Part shown: positions 1 through 9,998 of the stretch, one piece after another
Layout: every line of letters begins with the position of its first letter
How positions within the stretch are numbered: the first letter of the stretch is position 1
Origin: Gammaproteobacteria bacterium
Lineage (GTDB): Bacteria; Pseudomonadota; Gammaproteobacteria; SG8-11
Assembly: GCA_024641505.1 (NCBI GenBank)
Contig: JAHECY010000221.1
Location: forward strand, 18,199 to 82,198
Direction of reading: 5' to 3'
Length of the DNA stretch: 64,000 bases
Notes under the pieces: model-generated
What the model saw: the letters and a program-made list of their open reading frames with translations, nothing else
Databases searched by the model: none
What the model was told of the DNA's origin: nothing
Translations under genes and position numbers: made by a program

Positions 1-1555
1 GCGTGGCGAGGCGTTGTTTTTTTAGCAGGTCAGCCTGAGCCTTCTGAAGCTCGCTAGTTTGTTCTGCCACCAATTCCTCCAGATGATCTCGGTACTGCAT
101 CAATTTCTTTTCGGACTCCTTGCGTTCGCTGATATCACGAATAATTCCGACAAACCCGAATACTTCCCGCGTGGAAGACACGATTCTGGTTCCCAAGGTC
201 TCGCCCCAGAATACTGAGCCATCTTTACGGCGATATTCGATCCCGTAGGGAAGTGGATTGCCGCTGGCGTCGAAATTAAAACGCTCCCGGGAAGTTTGCT
301 CGTAGTCTTCCGAATGCGCATAAATTACTTCCGTATTCTTCCCCAAAAGTTCGTTGAGCTCGTATCCGAACATGTCTCTGACCGCCGGGTTTAACAATGA
401 TATCGTCCTGTCGATATCAGCGACCACTACGGCATCGGAGATGGATTCGAATATCGCCTGAAAACGGGCCTTGCTGGTTTCCAGTTCCTTGCGGGCTCGC
501 TTTTGTTCGGTAATGTCGCGCACAATCGCCACAAAGCGTGGTTCCTCACCGGCGGGAGCAATATATTGCAGGGAAATTTCCACCGGAATATCCTGGCCGT
601 TCTTATGGCGATGTAAGGTTGCAAAATGTAGGATCGGCACAGATCCATCTATCAAGGGTTGCATGAGTTTCCGAAAGGACGTTTCATCGTATTCAGGCTT
701 TATATCCGTGGGTTTCATGGACAGCAATTCATCCTGGGTGTAACCCACCTGTTGAATGGCGCCGGTGTTGACATAAAAGAAATATAGTGTGTCAGGATGA
801 AACATGAATACACAATCCAGCGTCAAATCCAGAGTGTTTTTAAATTGATGCAGTCCCTGTGTTGCTTGTTTGCGCTCAATTTGCATTACCGTAAAGGCGT
901 CGACAAGGGCCTTGATTTCATTTTTACTGCCGGTTGTGGCATCCTGCGGCATCGTCTTATTGGTGTGGGCGCGCAGTTGTTGTGTTATGTCTTGCAACGG
1001 CCTGACCAACCTGCGCCCGAGCAGCAGGCTCACCAGAATCGCCAGCAAGGTTAGAATTGACAGCGGTAAAATCATGGTCCGGCCCAGGTGCCGCGCTGCT
1101 TCCTGGGTCAAGCCACCGTCCACGCCAAGGTAAAGTCTGGCATCCATCCCTTCGATGATGGGTTTGGAAATCAGAATAATGGGATGGCCATTCAAGACAA
1201 CAATGTGGTCCTGATCCAGATCCGGTTGGCCGATTTTCGCGATCAGCGGCTCAGGGAACCCGTCTTTAAAAGTATGGACAAAAATATGACCGCTGAAATC
1301 CACGATGAATGCACAACACAAAGTGGAGCTTCGGCTGGTGATGGTATTCAAAGTTTGTTTAGCTTCAATTGCATTGTGATCAATGGTGGCCAATGCCAAG
1401 CTTTCACCTAATGAGGACGCCAGTAAATTGCCCCAGTTCAGTGACAGGTCATTCAGTTCATTGGTGGCAATTCTGTTGCTTATCCAGAGTGCGCTGATGC
1501 CCAGAATAAATGCGATCAAAGCGACAAGCAAACCAAGTCGCGTAACCAGTGTCAT
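1..1555 (-). CDS. Membrane sensor kinase, N-terminal part (HAMP-PAS-PAS), cut by window edge
   Basis: Reading the minus strand from ATG at 1555 gives one uninterrupted frame of 518 codons that leaves the window before any stop. Visible order: TM helix at residues 7-25, a periplasmic segment of about 135 residues, TM helix 161-180, a HAMP-like linker (LGRRLVRPLQDI), PAS at about 240-355, PAS at about 362-485 (ending FVGIIRDISERK), then a coiled coil heading towards a presumed HisKA domain beyond the edge. The start overlaps the stop of the PhnD-like lipoprotein gene by 4 nt (ATGA), so the two are co-translated. I infer a kinase whose periplasmic part reads the occupancy of that binding protein. 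The catalytic core is not visible, so a diguanylate cyclase output cannot be excluded. Confidence 0.85.
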   Translation of the reverse strand, partial: MTLVTRLGLLVALIAFILGISALWISNRIATNELNDLSLNWGNLLASSLGESLALATIDHNAIEAKQTLNTITSRSSTLCCAFIVDFSGHIFVHTFKDGFPEPLIAKIGQPDLDQDHIVVLNGHPIILISKPIIEGMDARLYLGVDGGLTQEAARHLGRTMILPLSILTLLAILVSLLLGRRLVRPLQDITQQLRAHTNKTMPQDATTGSKNEIKALVDAFTVMQIERKQATQGLHQFKNTLDLTLDCVFMFHPDTLYFFYVNTGAIQQVGYTQDELLSMKPTDIKPEYDETSFRKLMQPLIDGSVPILHFATLHRHKNGQDIPVEISLQYIAPAGEEPRFVAIVRDITEQKRARKELETSKARFQAIFESISDAVVVADIDRTISLLNPAVRDMFGYELNELLGKNTEVIYAHSEDYEQTSRERFNFDASGNPLPYGIEYRRKDGSVFWGETLGTRIVSSTREVFGFVGIIRDISERKESEKKLMQYRDHLEELVAEQTSELQKAQADLLKKQRLAT

Positions 1556-2511
1556 GAATCAAGCCTATATTTAACCGCCATTTTTTCCAGAGTCAGGTTG
1601 AGTCGGTGCATCCAGTTTCGAAGCTCTTCGTAATCGGAATCATTGGCCCGGATGAAGCCAAGTGGCATTTCCGTCCGTTCCCAGTTATATAGTGCTTGCC
1701 GTTGTTTGCCGGCCGGGTCAAAATTTATCAGCGCCTCGGTAATATTTTTGATGACTTCTGTTTCCAATTGCGCATTTGCAACTATGCCGCTGGAAGGAAA
1801 ATAACTGGATGTGAAAAGAATGCGCACCAATTTTTGCTCCGCAAGAATTTCAGCCATGGTGTCCTGCAAACCACAGGCATCCGCGCGGTTGGATATGACT
1901 GCGTCGGCGCATTGCTGGTGAGATCCGGTATACATGTATGACCGCAGGTCGTTTATTGTCATGTCGTGCAAGGATAAAATGATGCGGGGTATCAGGTGGC
2001 CTTGAGTGGAGGTTTTGCTGCCAAAAGCGAAAATGCTGCCACGTAAGTCAGTGACCGAAGTGAACGGGCTGTTCGGCTTGACGATCAACATCGAACGATA
2101 CTCCGCTTTTCCCTGCAGGTTTAAGCCACGAACCAGCGGCATCACGTTATACTTCTCGCTGGCTGCAATATAGCTGGTTGCGCCAATAGCGGCCAGATGA
2201 ATCACGCCCTGTCCCAAATCATCGACAATTTTACCGTCTTGCGGTGTGAAACGCAGCTTGAATTTATAACCGGTGGACTGCGCCAAGTATTCCAGAAACG
2301 GTAAATATTGCCGAGCATCTTCCTGCGGGGAGGAACGCAGGTCGAACCCGAAAACCAATTCATCCTGGTCGGCCGCCATGGAGGGTAGATTTGCTAGGTC
2401 CGTATCCGACAGGCGTCGACCCTCGGTGCTCAAGTCACCATCATGTTCGCCGCATGATACCAGCATACCGAGAATCAAAAGAACGATAATATTAAATAGC
2501 AGATTTTTCAT
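1552..2511 (-). CDS. PhnD/SsuA-family periplasmic solute-binding lipoprotein
   Basis: This 319-residue protein begins with a lipoprotein signal peptide; the lipobox is LVSC with Cys20. The mature part has the phosphate/phosphonate-binding protein fold: an early strand (FGFDLRSSP), a helix YLPFLEYLAQSTGYKF, GVIHLAAIGATSYIAA, and a domain-swap region around LRGSIFAFGSKTSTQGHLIPR. Family members bind anions or small organic solutes for ABC import, but no permease or ATPase gene lies next to it. Its 3' end overlaps the start of a sensor kinase gene by 4 nt. I infer a sensory ligand receptor anchored in the envelope. The ligand cannot be told from sequence. Confidence 0.85.
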   Translation of the reverse strand: MKNLLFNIIVLLILGMLVSCGEHDGDLSTEGRRLSDTDLANLPSMAADQDELVFGFDLRSSPQEDARQYLPFLEYLAQSTGYKFKLRFTPQDGKIVDDLGQGVIHLAAIGATSYIAASEKYNVMPLVRGLNLQGKAEYRSMLIVKPNSPFTSVTDLRGSIFAFGSKTSTQGHLIPRIILSLHDMTINDLRSYMYTGSHQQCADAVISNRADACGLQDTMAEILAEQKLVRILFTSSYFPSSGIVANAQLETEVIKNITEALINFDPAGKQRQALYNWERTEMPLGFIRANDSDYEELRNWMHRLNLTLEKMAVKYRLDS

Positions 2512-3083
2512 GCAATTTATTACAGATTTCCGTAGAGGTAGCTGATGTCCAATTTATACTAACCTTATGCTGTTTTTATATAGGATAGTTAATAATACCT
2601 CAAATACTGGTTATCACCAGTGGCGGAACCTCGGTTTACTGGCAGTACATCCTATCTCGCGGGATCACCTTATTATAAAAAGGACATTTCATGAAGTATT
2701 GGCGATAACTGCTCGGGGTAACGGTCAGCGTTCTGCGTTTAAAGGCTATACCTTACAAGACTTATTGCTCAACTCGCATCCAGCACCAATATGCGGGATT
2801 GGCAAAATAATCCGCCATTCCAGACGTATCATGATTTTCTACATCAATACTGTCCTATTGCCTATTGTTAATGATTTAGCATATGAGGTCACGTGGTGAC
2901 GGTATTCTCGCCACTGGGATATTTTCGTGACTAATGTTTACAAGACCTTCCGTCCAGTCAGTCAGGCGATACCCGATACAATGACCAGGCATAATTGCTA
3001 TTAGTCCAGGCTTAGTAGCCGGCAGCCAATTTCATTGGCGAGATGGAATTCATAGTGTAAATAATTAGTGGAAAGAATTCTGC
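2512..3083. other. Intergenic region between divergent genes, no gene seen
   Basis: This 572-nt gap separates the PhnD-like gene (minus) from an HDOD gene (plus). It is moderately AT-rich and must hold both promoters. The longest open frame in it (2567-2899) has no ribosome-binding site or recognisable protein, and I do not call it. Confidence 0.6.
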
Positions 3084-3932
3084 ATGACGTCAAATGTTAT
3101 TCCTCCTAATCAACTTATTTCGCAACTGTTGAGCGATTTGAGATTGGGCAAGCTGGATTTGCCGGCAATGCCCCAAGTGATGCAGAAAATGAACGATATC
3201 ATGTCCCAGTCCGGCGCTTCTGTGCGAGATGTAGCGCGTATCGCGGCGACTGATGCGTTCCTGGGTGGGCGTTTGGTACAGCTCGCCAACAGCCCACTGT
3301 TTTCGACGGGTAAAACAATAGATAGCGTACAAAAGGCTATTGCCTGTCTGGGTATGGAAAAAGTGAAGAATTTGGTTGCTGGCATCATGGCGAAACAGTT
3401 ATTCCAAACGGCGAACAACAATATGCAACGGCGCCTGCAAAATCTCTGGGCGCATTCGACGCAAGTGGCGGCGATCAGCACACTATTGGCAGGTCGTTTT
3501 ACCCGCATCAGTCCTGATGAGGCGATGTTGGCAGGTCTGTTGCACGACATCGGTGAATTACCGGTATTGCGCTATGTCGAGAAATTGCAGGTAAGCGGTG
3601 ATGTAGATCACTGGTTGCCGAAAATCAATGCCAAAGTAGCGCCCGTTATCGGCAAGACTATTCTACAGGCCTGGAAATTTCCGTCGGCGATTGTCACTGC
3701 CGTTGCTGAGCACGAGAACGTACTTCACGAGACCGCAGAAATTGATTTAACAGATGTGGTGATTTTGGCGGATTTACACAGCCGTATCGGCACCAACCAT
3801 CCTCTGGCAAAATCCTCATGGGAAAATATACCCGCGATTAGAAAATCGGGTTTGGAACCGGAACAAAGTATTGCCATGATCAAGAAGTCACGTGGAGAAA
3901 TATTACAACTGCAACAAATATTGTCAGCCTGA
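3084..3932 (+). CDS. HDOD domain signalling protein
   Basis: This 282-residue protein is a stand-alone HDOD domain with no output domain. Hallmarks are the N-terminal LDLPAMPQVMQKMNDIM segment, the DAFLGGRLVQLANSPLF helix pair, LWAHSTQVAA, and the HD-like motif LAGLLHDIGELPVL. HDOD proteins resemble HD phosphohydrolases but usually lack the metal-site residues for catalysis and act as regulatory scaffolds in chemotaxis, cyclic-di-GMP signalling or DNA-damage responses. A second HDOD protein of very similar layout is encoded at 12290-13132, and the two are clear paralogs. The gene is monocistronic and convergent with the chemoreceptor gene that follows. Confidence 0.9.
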   Translation: MTSNVIPPNQLISQLLSDLRLGKLDLPAMPQVMQKMNDIMSQSGASVRDVARIAATDAFLGGRLVQLANSPLFSTGKTIDSVQKAIACLGMEKVKNLVAGIMAKQLFQTANNNMQRRLQNLWAHSTQVAAISTLLAGRFTRISPDEAMLAGLLHDIGELPVLRYVEKLQVSGDVDHWLPKINAKVAPVIGKTILQAWKFPSAIVTAVAEHENVLHETAEIDLTDVVILADLHSRIGTNHPLAKSSWENIPAIRKSGLEPEQSIAMIKKSRGEILQLQQILSA

Positions 3933-4148
3933 TTCTGCACCTTGGAACGTGCTGGCGAACTGTTTCAAATCAGGGGAAAGGTGAATAGACGGTAGACGTG
4001 ACAGCGCGCGGTATGTGGCATAATCGGACAAATCCGAAATCAAAAAGTCGCTATTGGCACGGTTATTGAGACGCCAAATCAAGCCTAGCCAGTGGCTGTA
4101 CATGGGAATTAGCCGCGGGAAATATTTCAGTTGATTCTCTGACTCTAT

Positions 4149-5645
4149 TTAAAAAAGAGTTATATCCATGTTCTCTGGTCCCTCGTGCACCTCAAACTTG
4201 TGCTTTTCATTGGCTATTTCATCGATGTAGTCGACCAGTTCGCTTGCTTGCCCCTCAAGGAAGCCAAATTCCTGAAGAATGAGTTTTTGCAGCTCTTTGT
4301 CGTAGTCCCAGCCTGGTGTCGCCATAATTAGTGCGTTGTTGATATGCTTATAAATATTATCGAACGGCTGCAAAAGTTTTGCATAAGTCGGCAGGTGACT
4401 GAAATGACGGCGTCCTACACCGTTTCGGTACCACTGTACAAATTTATTGTCATCATAATTTCCTGTGACCAGGCGCCAGGCTGCTGAGCTTGAACCTCTG
4501 TCCAGAGCCTGGTAGCCATTTTGTATGAATATCATAAGATCTACTTTGGTCAGTGAAGCGTAACCAACGATCTGGGCATAGGACACGCGTTGATAAACCT
4601 GCTCGGAAATTCGGGAAAACTCCCCAAAGTTACTCTCAAACAAAGTAACGGTATGTTTCGTGTCCTCGGCTATTTCATTAGTATTTTTTGCGCTTGATAC
4701 CATGGTCCTTGAAGATTCCATAAAATTGGCCAGTACCTTGTCAATCTTGTCCGTAGCATCCTTTGTGGTATTTGCCAGACGTTTTACCTCATCGGCGACA
4801 ACTGAAAAACCGCGGCCATGTTCACCTGCACGTGCTGCTTCGATAGTTGCATTAAGCGCCAGCAGATTAATATTATCGGAAATGCTATTTATAAGTTGTA
4901 GTGCATCCGACATAAGCCCAGTTCGTTGATTTAGTTCTGCGGCCGAAGTTTCGATCATAGCGATGTTTTTCACCATGCGATTGAGTTCACTGACTACCTT
5001 GGATACTGCGGTCTGGCCGTCAGCAGCGACCTGAACCGCACGTTCTGACATTTCTTCGACATGACTCATTTGGCTTTTTACTGCGGATAAGTCGTCTTGA
5101 GTTCGAGTTAAATTATGCAACAAATTAGAAGTGTTGAGAAATCCGAGCTCGGCTCGGAGGTTTTCCCGGCTTTTCTGCTTGTGGTGTTCCGAAATTATGT
5201 TCAGAGAGTGGTTTATGCGCTCCATGCCGCCAACGAATAAACCACGCAAGCCGTCGCTTTGCGTATGCCGGTAGTACAATTGATCACGCACCTTATGGAA
5301 ACTGGTTTCGCTTTCCTTAAAATAAATTTCCGTCTGATCGCACCCTTCATTTAAATAGCGCGCTATTTTTGCCAGGCGGGAGGAGGGGGGTATGCGCGTT
5401 ATACGGTAGTCGAAATATCCCTGGCTGAATTCACGTGCTAATTTTTCTATGTTAACTATGAGTCTCTCATCCCGTACGATGGTAATAGTGCGCAGTACCA
5501 TCAAGGCGCTTCCGACCACAGCCAGACCTAGAAACCATGGATCAATCCCATGCCTCGATGTTACTACTACTACCATTAGCAGCATAACTGTGTATGCGAC
5601 GATACTTGATACTCTGTGATTATAAAGCCAGGAGAAATTCTTCAT
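4149..5645 (-). CDS. Membrane methyl-accepting chemotaxis protein with degenerate CZB-like C-terminus
   Basis: A 498-residue receptor. Two TM helices lie at the N-terminus ([14 protein letters not shown] and [16 protein letters not shown]) with almost no periplasmic loop, so sensing is probably cytoplasmic or by the partner PAS protein. The signalling hairpin is canonical ([20 protein letters not shown], then DEVKRLA). The last 130 residues look like a chemoreceptor zinc-binding (CZB) domain ([19 protein letters not shown]), but the positions that normally carry the zinc ligands appear substituted. I prefer ATG 5645 (GGTGG upstream); an in-frame ATG at 5675 with AGGG upstream would add ten residues. 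The start lies inside the 3' end of the PAS gene, so the genes are coupled. Confidence 0.88.
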   Translation of the reverse strand: MKNFSWLYNHRVSSIVAYTVMLLMVVVVTSRHGIDPWFLGLAVVGSALMVLRTITIVRDERLIVNIEKLAREFSQGYFDYRITRIPPSSRLAKIARYLNEGCDQTEIYFKESETSFHKVRDQLYYRHTQSDGLRGLFVGGMERINHSLNIISEHHKQKSRENLRAELGFLNTSNLLHNLTRTQDDLSAVKSQMSHVEEMSERAVQVAADGQTAVSKVVSELNRMVKNIAMIETSAAELNQRTGLMSDALQLINSISDNINLLALNATIEAARAGEHGRGFSVVADEVKRLANTTKDATDKIDKVLANFMESSRTMVSSAKNTNEIAEDTKHTVTLFESNFGEFSRISEQVYQRVSYAQIVGYASLTKVDLMIFIQNGYQALDRGSSSAAWRLVTGNYDDNKFVQWYRNGVGRRHFSHLPTYAKLLQPFDNIYKHINNALIMATPGWDYDKELQKLILQEFGFLEGQASELVDYIDEIANEKHKFEVHEGPENMDITLF

Positions 5646-6141
5646 AATTGCCACCGAGCTGGGAAATCGCCTCATGAATTACCCTGATCGAACGGTCCAT
5701 GCCGGTCGTTCCTCCACCGGCAGCGTGTTCGATATTAAACATCTCCTCATAAATAGGTTCGATAACCTGGAGTGCCTGTCCGTTGGGATTACGCTGTACA
5801 AAAAAATATTCTTTTAACTTATTCTCTAAGTCATAGCCTGGAGTAACGTTGGCGAAAACCCAGTAGTGGTTATGATCCCGAGATTGATATTTCAGATATG
5901 TGAATACCTCACGCTTGTTATCGAGCTCAGACCACATCAAGCGCACGATTGCTTTAGGCATCGAGGGATGTAATTGGTCAACAAGTGGTGTTCCAAGCAC
6001 TGACATTTCACTCAATCCACTGCGCGCAATATAGGCAGCATTGGCGTAGGTGATGATACCGTCAGGATCGGTTTTGCATACGATTAGCTGTTCTGCGGCG
6101 TTTTTTAGTGCCGAATCATCTGGAATTACCGCCAATGTCAT
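5620..6141 (-). CDS. Aer-like PAS domain protein
   Basis: A 173-residue soluble protein that is essentially one PAS domain (residues about 15-125) plus a short C-terminal tail. The pattern resembles the Aer-type PAS that binds [22 protein letters not shown], then [16 protein letters not shown], then [14 protein letters not shown] and [11 protein letters not shown]. In Aer this domain is fused to the chemoreceptor; here it is a separate gene whose end overlaps the chemoreceptor gene downstream. I infer a two-polypeptide redox or energy taxis receptor. Cofactor binding is not proven by sequence. Confidence 0.85.
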   Translation of the reverse strand: MTLAVIPDDSALKNAAEQLIVCKTDPDGIITYANAAYIARSGLSEMSVLGTPLVDQLHPSMPKAIVRLMWSELDNKREVFTYLKYQSRDHNHYWVFANVTPGYDLENKLKEYFFVQRNPNGQALQVIEPIYEEMFNIEHAAGGGTTGMDRSIRVIHEAISQLGGNYEEFLLAL

Positions 6142-6847
6142 TGTCGCCGCTTTTAAATCTGGATGTGATTTTCCTATTTTATATCGGAACGGAATATCAG
6201 GCCTTTAGTAAAAAGTCCCGATATTTCCCGAGAAAACAAAAAGATAAGCGTATCGATATTGTTATATTGTCAAGAATTGTAAAAATATTAAAGGATACTT
6301 GGAAGAAATTGCGATGTACCTTGTTCAATGCCTCAACGTTATTGGCGAATAAGGTCGGAGAGCTCGATCGGAATGACACTAGTGGGCGCAATTATTGCGT
6401 GAACTGAATGTAAGTCATTTTAAATTATCTTACCGGTAAAACCTCGAAAAAATGATCATTTTATAACTTCGATTTGGCAACCAGTTGCCGGGGCGCCGGT
6501 TATATATGATAACTTCGAGAGAAATATATGCCCTGCATTACTATGAGCGACTACCGGGTTAATTACGGGGCTGAAGCAATCGGTAGATATTTACAAATTG
6601 GCGAAATTTAACAATTAATCACCGAGCCGCAATTCAGTTGCTATCCTGATATTCGATACACCTACTGATAACATGCAACCCGCAATTTCCTGCGACGTAC
6701 GAAACCGGTACGCTTATGGCGAATGCCTATATCGAACAGGGAATTCCTGCGGGCAACATAATCATGGAAAAATTCGATGCCGCTTCAGATGACCTGGCAA
6801 CGCGCGCTACGGAATTGAGAAAAGAATAAGTCGTTGGATCGGAACAA
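6142..6847. other. AT-rich intergenic DNA with possible gene remnants
   Basis: No intact gene seen. An open stretch at about 6662-6828 encodes a codon-like peptide (YETGTLMANAYIEQGIPAG) but lacks an upstream start and is bounded by stops, so it may be debris of a degraded gene. The promoter of the PAS/chemoreceptor pair should lie near 6142-6250. Confidence 0.4.
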
Positions 6848-7274
6848 ATGTTGCGTCTTATTTATTCTTCAGCGCAACGACTTGATCTTCGTATTGTAGT
6901 TATGGTAATTATTGCACTTATGTTTTATTAATTTCGAAGAAAAAATACTTCACGATATGCGCGTGATGTACCCTGGATTTATAAGTTTCGGATTGTGTGG
7001 GGCGATTTTCAGTGCAAATCTTAAAGTGATTAACATCGAAACTTCCGCGCGTATTCCTGAGATGACGTTGGCGGTCAGGGTAACTTTGTTACGTCTTCTG
7101 TTAGGAGCGGGGGCCGCGGTAGTGATTTTTGTCTTGGTTAATGCACAGTTAGCGGCTTTAGTAAGTGAATCGTTGGCCGGGGTAAATAATGTTTATACAA
7201 TATACCTGCTGTCATTTGCCGCTGGTTTTTCAGAACGTCTGGTGTTGAAAGCGATTGATACGATAGCCAAATAG
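6848..7274 (+). pseudogene. Frameshifted remnant of a small membrane protein
   Basis: Two adjacent frames together read like the C-terminal part of one protein. The first runs from ATG 6848 (MLRLIYSSAQRLDLRIVVMV) to a stop at 6929-6931. The second, in another frame, continues from about 6926 to 7274 and contains FISFGLCGAIFSANLKV, a TM segment (LLLGAGAAVVIFVLV) and SFAAGFSERLVLKAI. The GA-x-hydrophobic-x-GFSERL pattern is common at the end of bacterial membrane proteins of unknown function. I infer a frameshift near 6926. The alternative is a genuine short protein starting at ATG 6958. No function is assigned. Confidence 0.4.
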
Positions 7275-7422
7275 ATTGTCGATCCGACACTTGGATGCTA
7301 CCCCATATACTGGTGATACGGCATCCTTCGGTTGAGTGGACACAAGGTAACGGGTTCGACAGGCCGCTCCGAGGTGAAAGCATTAAATGCCTGCCCGTTA
7401 GTCAGGAACAGGCGTTGCGCTG

Positions 7423-7635
7423 TTAGCCGCGATTCTCGAACTTGTCACACCACGAGTCTGCGGAAAGGTACTCATCGTTCACCAGGCAAATGCCGTCGTC
7501 TTTGCGCACCGAGGCGTGGCCGGAGCCGAACGTAGTCATGCCTTTAAATACGGACTCCAAATAACCGGGTGAATTGCGGAACTGTTTGCAGTTGATACAA
7601 ACATTTTGGATCGCTTTTTCTGGCTGTGTTTTCAT
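7423..7635 (-). CDS. Small four-cysteine protein, unknown function
   Basis: A 70-residue protein with Cys13 and Cys16 in CINCKQF and Cys50 and Cys63 in GICLVNDE and SWCDKFE. The CxxC...GxC...WC-[DG]-x-F spacing resembles small metal-binding proteins seen beside redox genes; I infer a zinc or iron site. A weak purine-rich ribosome site (GGACGG) lies upstream of ATG 7635. The gene follows the UPF0324 transporter gene on the same strand but is separated from it by a strong terminator, so it needs its own promoter in 7636-7690. Confidence 0.55.
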   Translation of the reverse strand: MKTQPEKAIQNVCINCKQFRNSPGYLESVFKGMTTFGSGHASVRKDDGICLVNDEYLSADSWCDKFENRG

Positions 7636-7686
7636 TTCAATATTCCGTCCATTGGTCGCGGGTATATAATTCCCGCGTTGTATAGT

Positions 7687-7722
7687 AAAACAAGGGCCTT
7701 GTCGTTTCCAACAAGGCCCTTG
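7687..7722 (-). terminator. Intrinsic terminator of the UPF0324 transporter gene
   Basis: Perfect 12-bp inverted repeat (7691-7702 with 7711-7722, arm CAAGGGCCTTGT) with an 8-nt loop; read on the minus strand it is followed by TTTTAC. It lies 40 nt past the stop codon of the transporter gene. Confidence 0.9.
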
Positions 7723-7761
7723 GCATCAAGGCTGGACTTTAGCGTTATCGTCCGGTCGATG

Positions 7762-9168
7762 TTACTGGCCCAACGTCGTCCAGTAGGAGGCAAATACTAT
7801 GGTAGACATAATAAAACCAAGCACGACATTCACCACAACGCCGGAAGTAAACGCTATGAATGGTTTCGCGCCGAAACTCGACAATTCTCTGAATCGTGTA
7901 GTCAGACCGATGCTGAAGAAACAGAAAATAAATGCCCAGGTACGCAAGTCTTTGATTGGACCAACCATATCAGGTTTCACGATTTTATTGAAATCTGCCT
8001 GACCGTAGCTGCTGGCAATCAGGGTCACAATGATCGAAGCGGCCAGGAATCCCAACACGAATTTAGGGAAACGCCACCAGATTTCAGCCGGATTCGGTTT
8101 GGAATTCGACGTGCGTTCCCAACGAGTGGTGGCAACAATCGCCAGGACAAAGGCCCACACGCCAATCCACACATCGCGACCGACAACTTTCATCAAGGTG
8201 AAGGCGTTAACTGAATCCGCAGCGGTACCGGTAATTCCCGGCACCTGTCCGGCGAGATTGCCGTAGGCTTGCGCAGCGGCAAGACCGGCGGCATCAGCGA
8301 ATTCGGAACTGCCAATCCAGGCGCCGGCAACCCCGGTGGGCAAGCTCAGCATGCGCGATACCAGGGGCAAGGCGAATATCATCACGATAGCCCAAATAAT
8401 CACCAATGCGATCGCGACTGGCGCATGTTCCTTTTTTGCGCCTACGGCACCGGCGATGGCGATGGCGCCGGAAACGCCACATACCGCCCCACCTGCGCCC
8501 AAGGTTGCGCAGAGACGTCTATCAAGGCCCATTTTCTTGCCTACAAAGAAAATCACCATGAAGGTGGTTATGGAAATAATCGAGGCTTGCACGATAGCGA
8601 TTGGTCCTGCCCATACGATGAGGGTAAATGGCAGCGTAGCACCCAAAAGTACAATACCGGTTTTGATGTAGTATTCGACCCTGAAGCCTGTATCCATCCA
8701 TTTTGGCAATGCACCGAAATTTGAAATCAACATCCCCAACGCCAATGCGACCAGTGGTGGCTCAAGATTATAAAAGGACGCTTGATCCCAGGCACCGATG
8801 ATAAATATTATGATGGAACAGATATAGACAAAAACAAAAGAGGGTAGAAATTCCGACAGCTTATAACCTAGCATTTTTATACTAAAGCTAAAGATAACCG
8901 ACCACATGACAAACTGGGCAAAATATTGTCCAATGTGACCTGAGAAATCGGTCCACATCTGGGCCATGGTAGACCATTTCCCGGGATGTACCGCAATCCA
9001 CTTTATGCTTGATCCTTCAATGAAAAATACATAGGCGACGAGCACAATACCCAGTCCCAACCAAATCGCCCACCAGTCTTCCTTTAGATATAACTCCTTC
9101 CAGCCCATACTTTTATGAACTGCCCCTTCCTCACCACTTTCATTCCAGGACTTCTCTGTAGTACTCAT
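7762..9168 (-). CDS. YeiH/UPF0324 family putative sulfate exporter
   Basis: A 468-residue integral membrane protein with about eleven hydrophobic helices. Family signatures include LEPPLVALALGMLISN, YYIKTGIVLLGATLPF, the glycine-rich core LGAGGAVCGVSGAIAIAGAV, and WIGSSEFADAAGLAAAQ. The family (YeiH, UPF0324) is annotated as putative sulfate exporter on limited evidence. This version is longer than the short enteric YeiH because of an N-terminal extension with extra helices. The gene is alone, with a terminator after it and a long gap before it. A role in exporting a sulfur anion would fit the TauE/SafE gene at the right end of the window, but the substrate is unproven. Confidence 0.85.
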   Translation of the reverse strand: MSTTEKSWNESGEEGAVHKSMGWKELYLKEDWWAIWLGLGIVLVAYVFFIEGSSIKWIAVHPGKWSTMAQMWTDFSGHIGQYFAQFVMWSVIFSFSIKMLGYKLSEFLPSFVFVYICSIIIFIIGAWDQASFYNLEPPLVALALGMLISNFGALPKWMDTGFRVEYYIKTGIVLLGATLPFTLIVWAGPIAIVQASIISITTFMVIFFVGKKMGLDRRLCATLGAGGAVCGVSGAIAIAGAVGAKKEHAPVAIALVIIWAIVMIFALPLVSRMLSLPTGVAGAWIGSSEFADAAGLAAAQAYGNLAGQVPGITGTAADSVNAFTLMKVVGRDVWIGVWAFVLAIVATTRWERTSNSKPNPAEIWWRFPKFVLGFLAASIIVTLIASSYGQADFNKIVKPDMVGPIKDLRTWAFIFCFFSIGLTTRFRELSSFGAKPFIAFTSGVVVNVVLGFIMSTIVFASYWTTLGQ

Positions 9169-9998
9169 ACATTTATTACCCCTTCATGTGGCATTAGTCA
9201 TTTATCTATCATCCACAACGAATCCCGCCTATGGGACAGGCACGAATTTTATAGAAATAACCTCCCAGGCTGGAACTCCCCGTGCCATTGAATTACATGT
9301 CATCAATGCGACCATCTCTCGGTCGAGGGAATATTACGCCCTAATTATACGGAAAGCCAAAGATTTAATAAGGCGCATAACTTATTGTTAATGCAAGAAA
9401 ATAATCCGGTGCTGTCTGCCTTGCAGGTTAGTTACCGTTTTTAATGGGGATGCTATTTTTAAAAACAAACGTCATTCCGGTGCCCTCGGGCTGGTACGCC
9501 GGACGTGAAATGAGGTTACGGGTCTTACCTTCTTCTGGTCATAGAGGGCAGGTTATGATGTCAAAGTCCCTTGAGCATTCCAGGTATCTGCAATGCCATC
9601 GCGTTACGCTGCAGGATGCATTGCCGGTGTTGACTTACTCGATTCCGGCGCATTTTCTGCCGACTTATTTTGTTTGGTGCTCTTGCTGGACTACTGTTTT
9701 TCCAATTACAGTTTCTTGGTTTTTTCCCCAGCGCTGAGCTTTTCCTCCCGGCGTTTCGTTGTTCTTCCGACCGGGATTTATTCGCTGATTTACTGTTCCG
9801 ATTGCATTTGTTGGCCATAATTCCTGTGCCGTAAAGTTACGTGACAAATTTTCGCTATCCGCTTAATTCTCGTTCTTTCTTCCTATTGGGCGAACTTCCG
9901 AGAAGCGTTGGCCGCATTTACGATGTTTATGTCGACAACAGAGCTGAATTTACTATTATGTTTAGTATAGAGCGACAATTTACCTGTCCAGGGAGGTT
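9169..9998. other. Long intergenic region, no gene seen
   Basis: An 830-nt stretch between the UPF0324 gene and an oxidoreductase remnant. Short open frames on both strands encode low-complexity or Cys/Ser-rich sequences without ribosome sites, and I call none. The UPF0324 promoter should lie at its left end. Confidence 0.5.

Noticed and set aside
2567..2899. 110-codon plus frame in the left intergenic region
   Set aside because: It starts in AT-rich promoter DNA and has no ribosome site or conserved motif.
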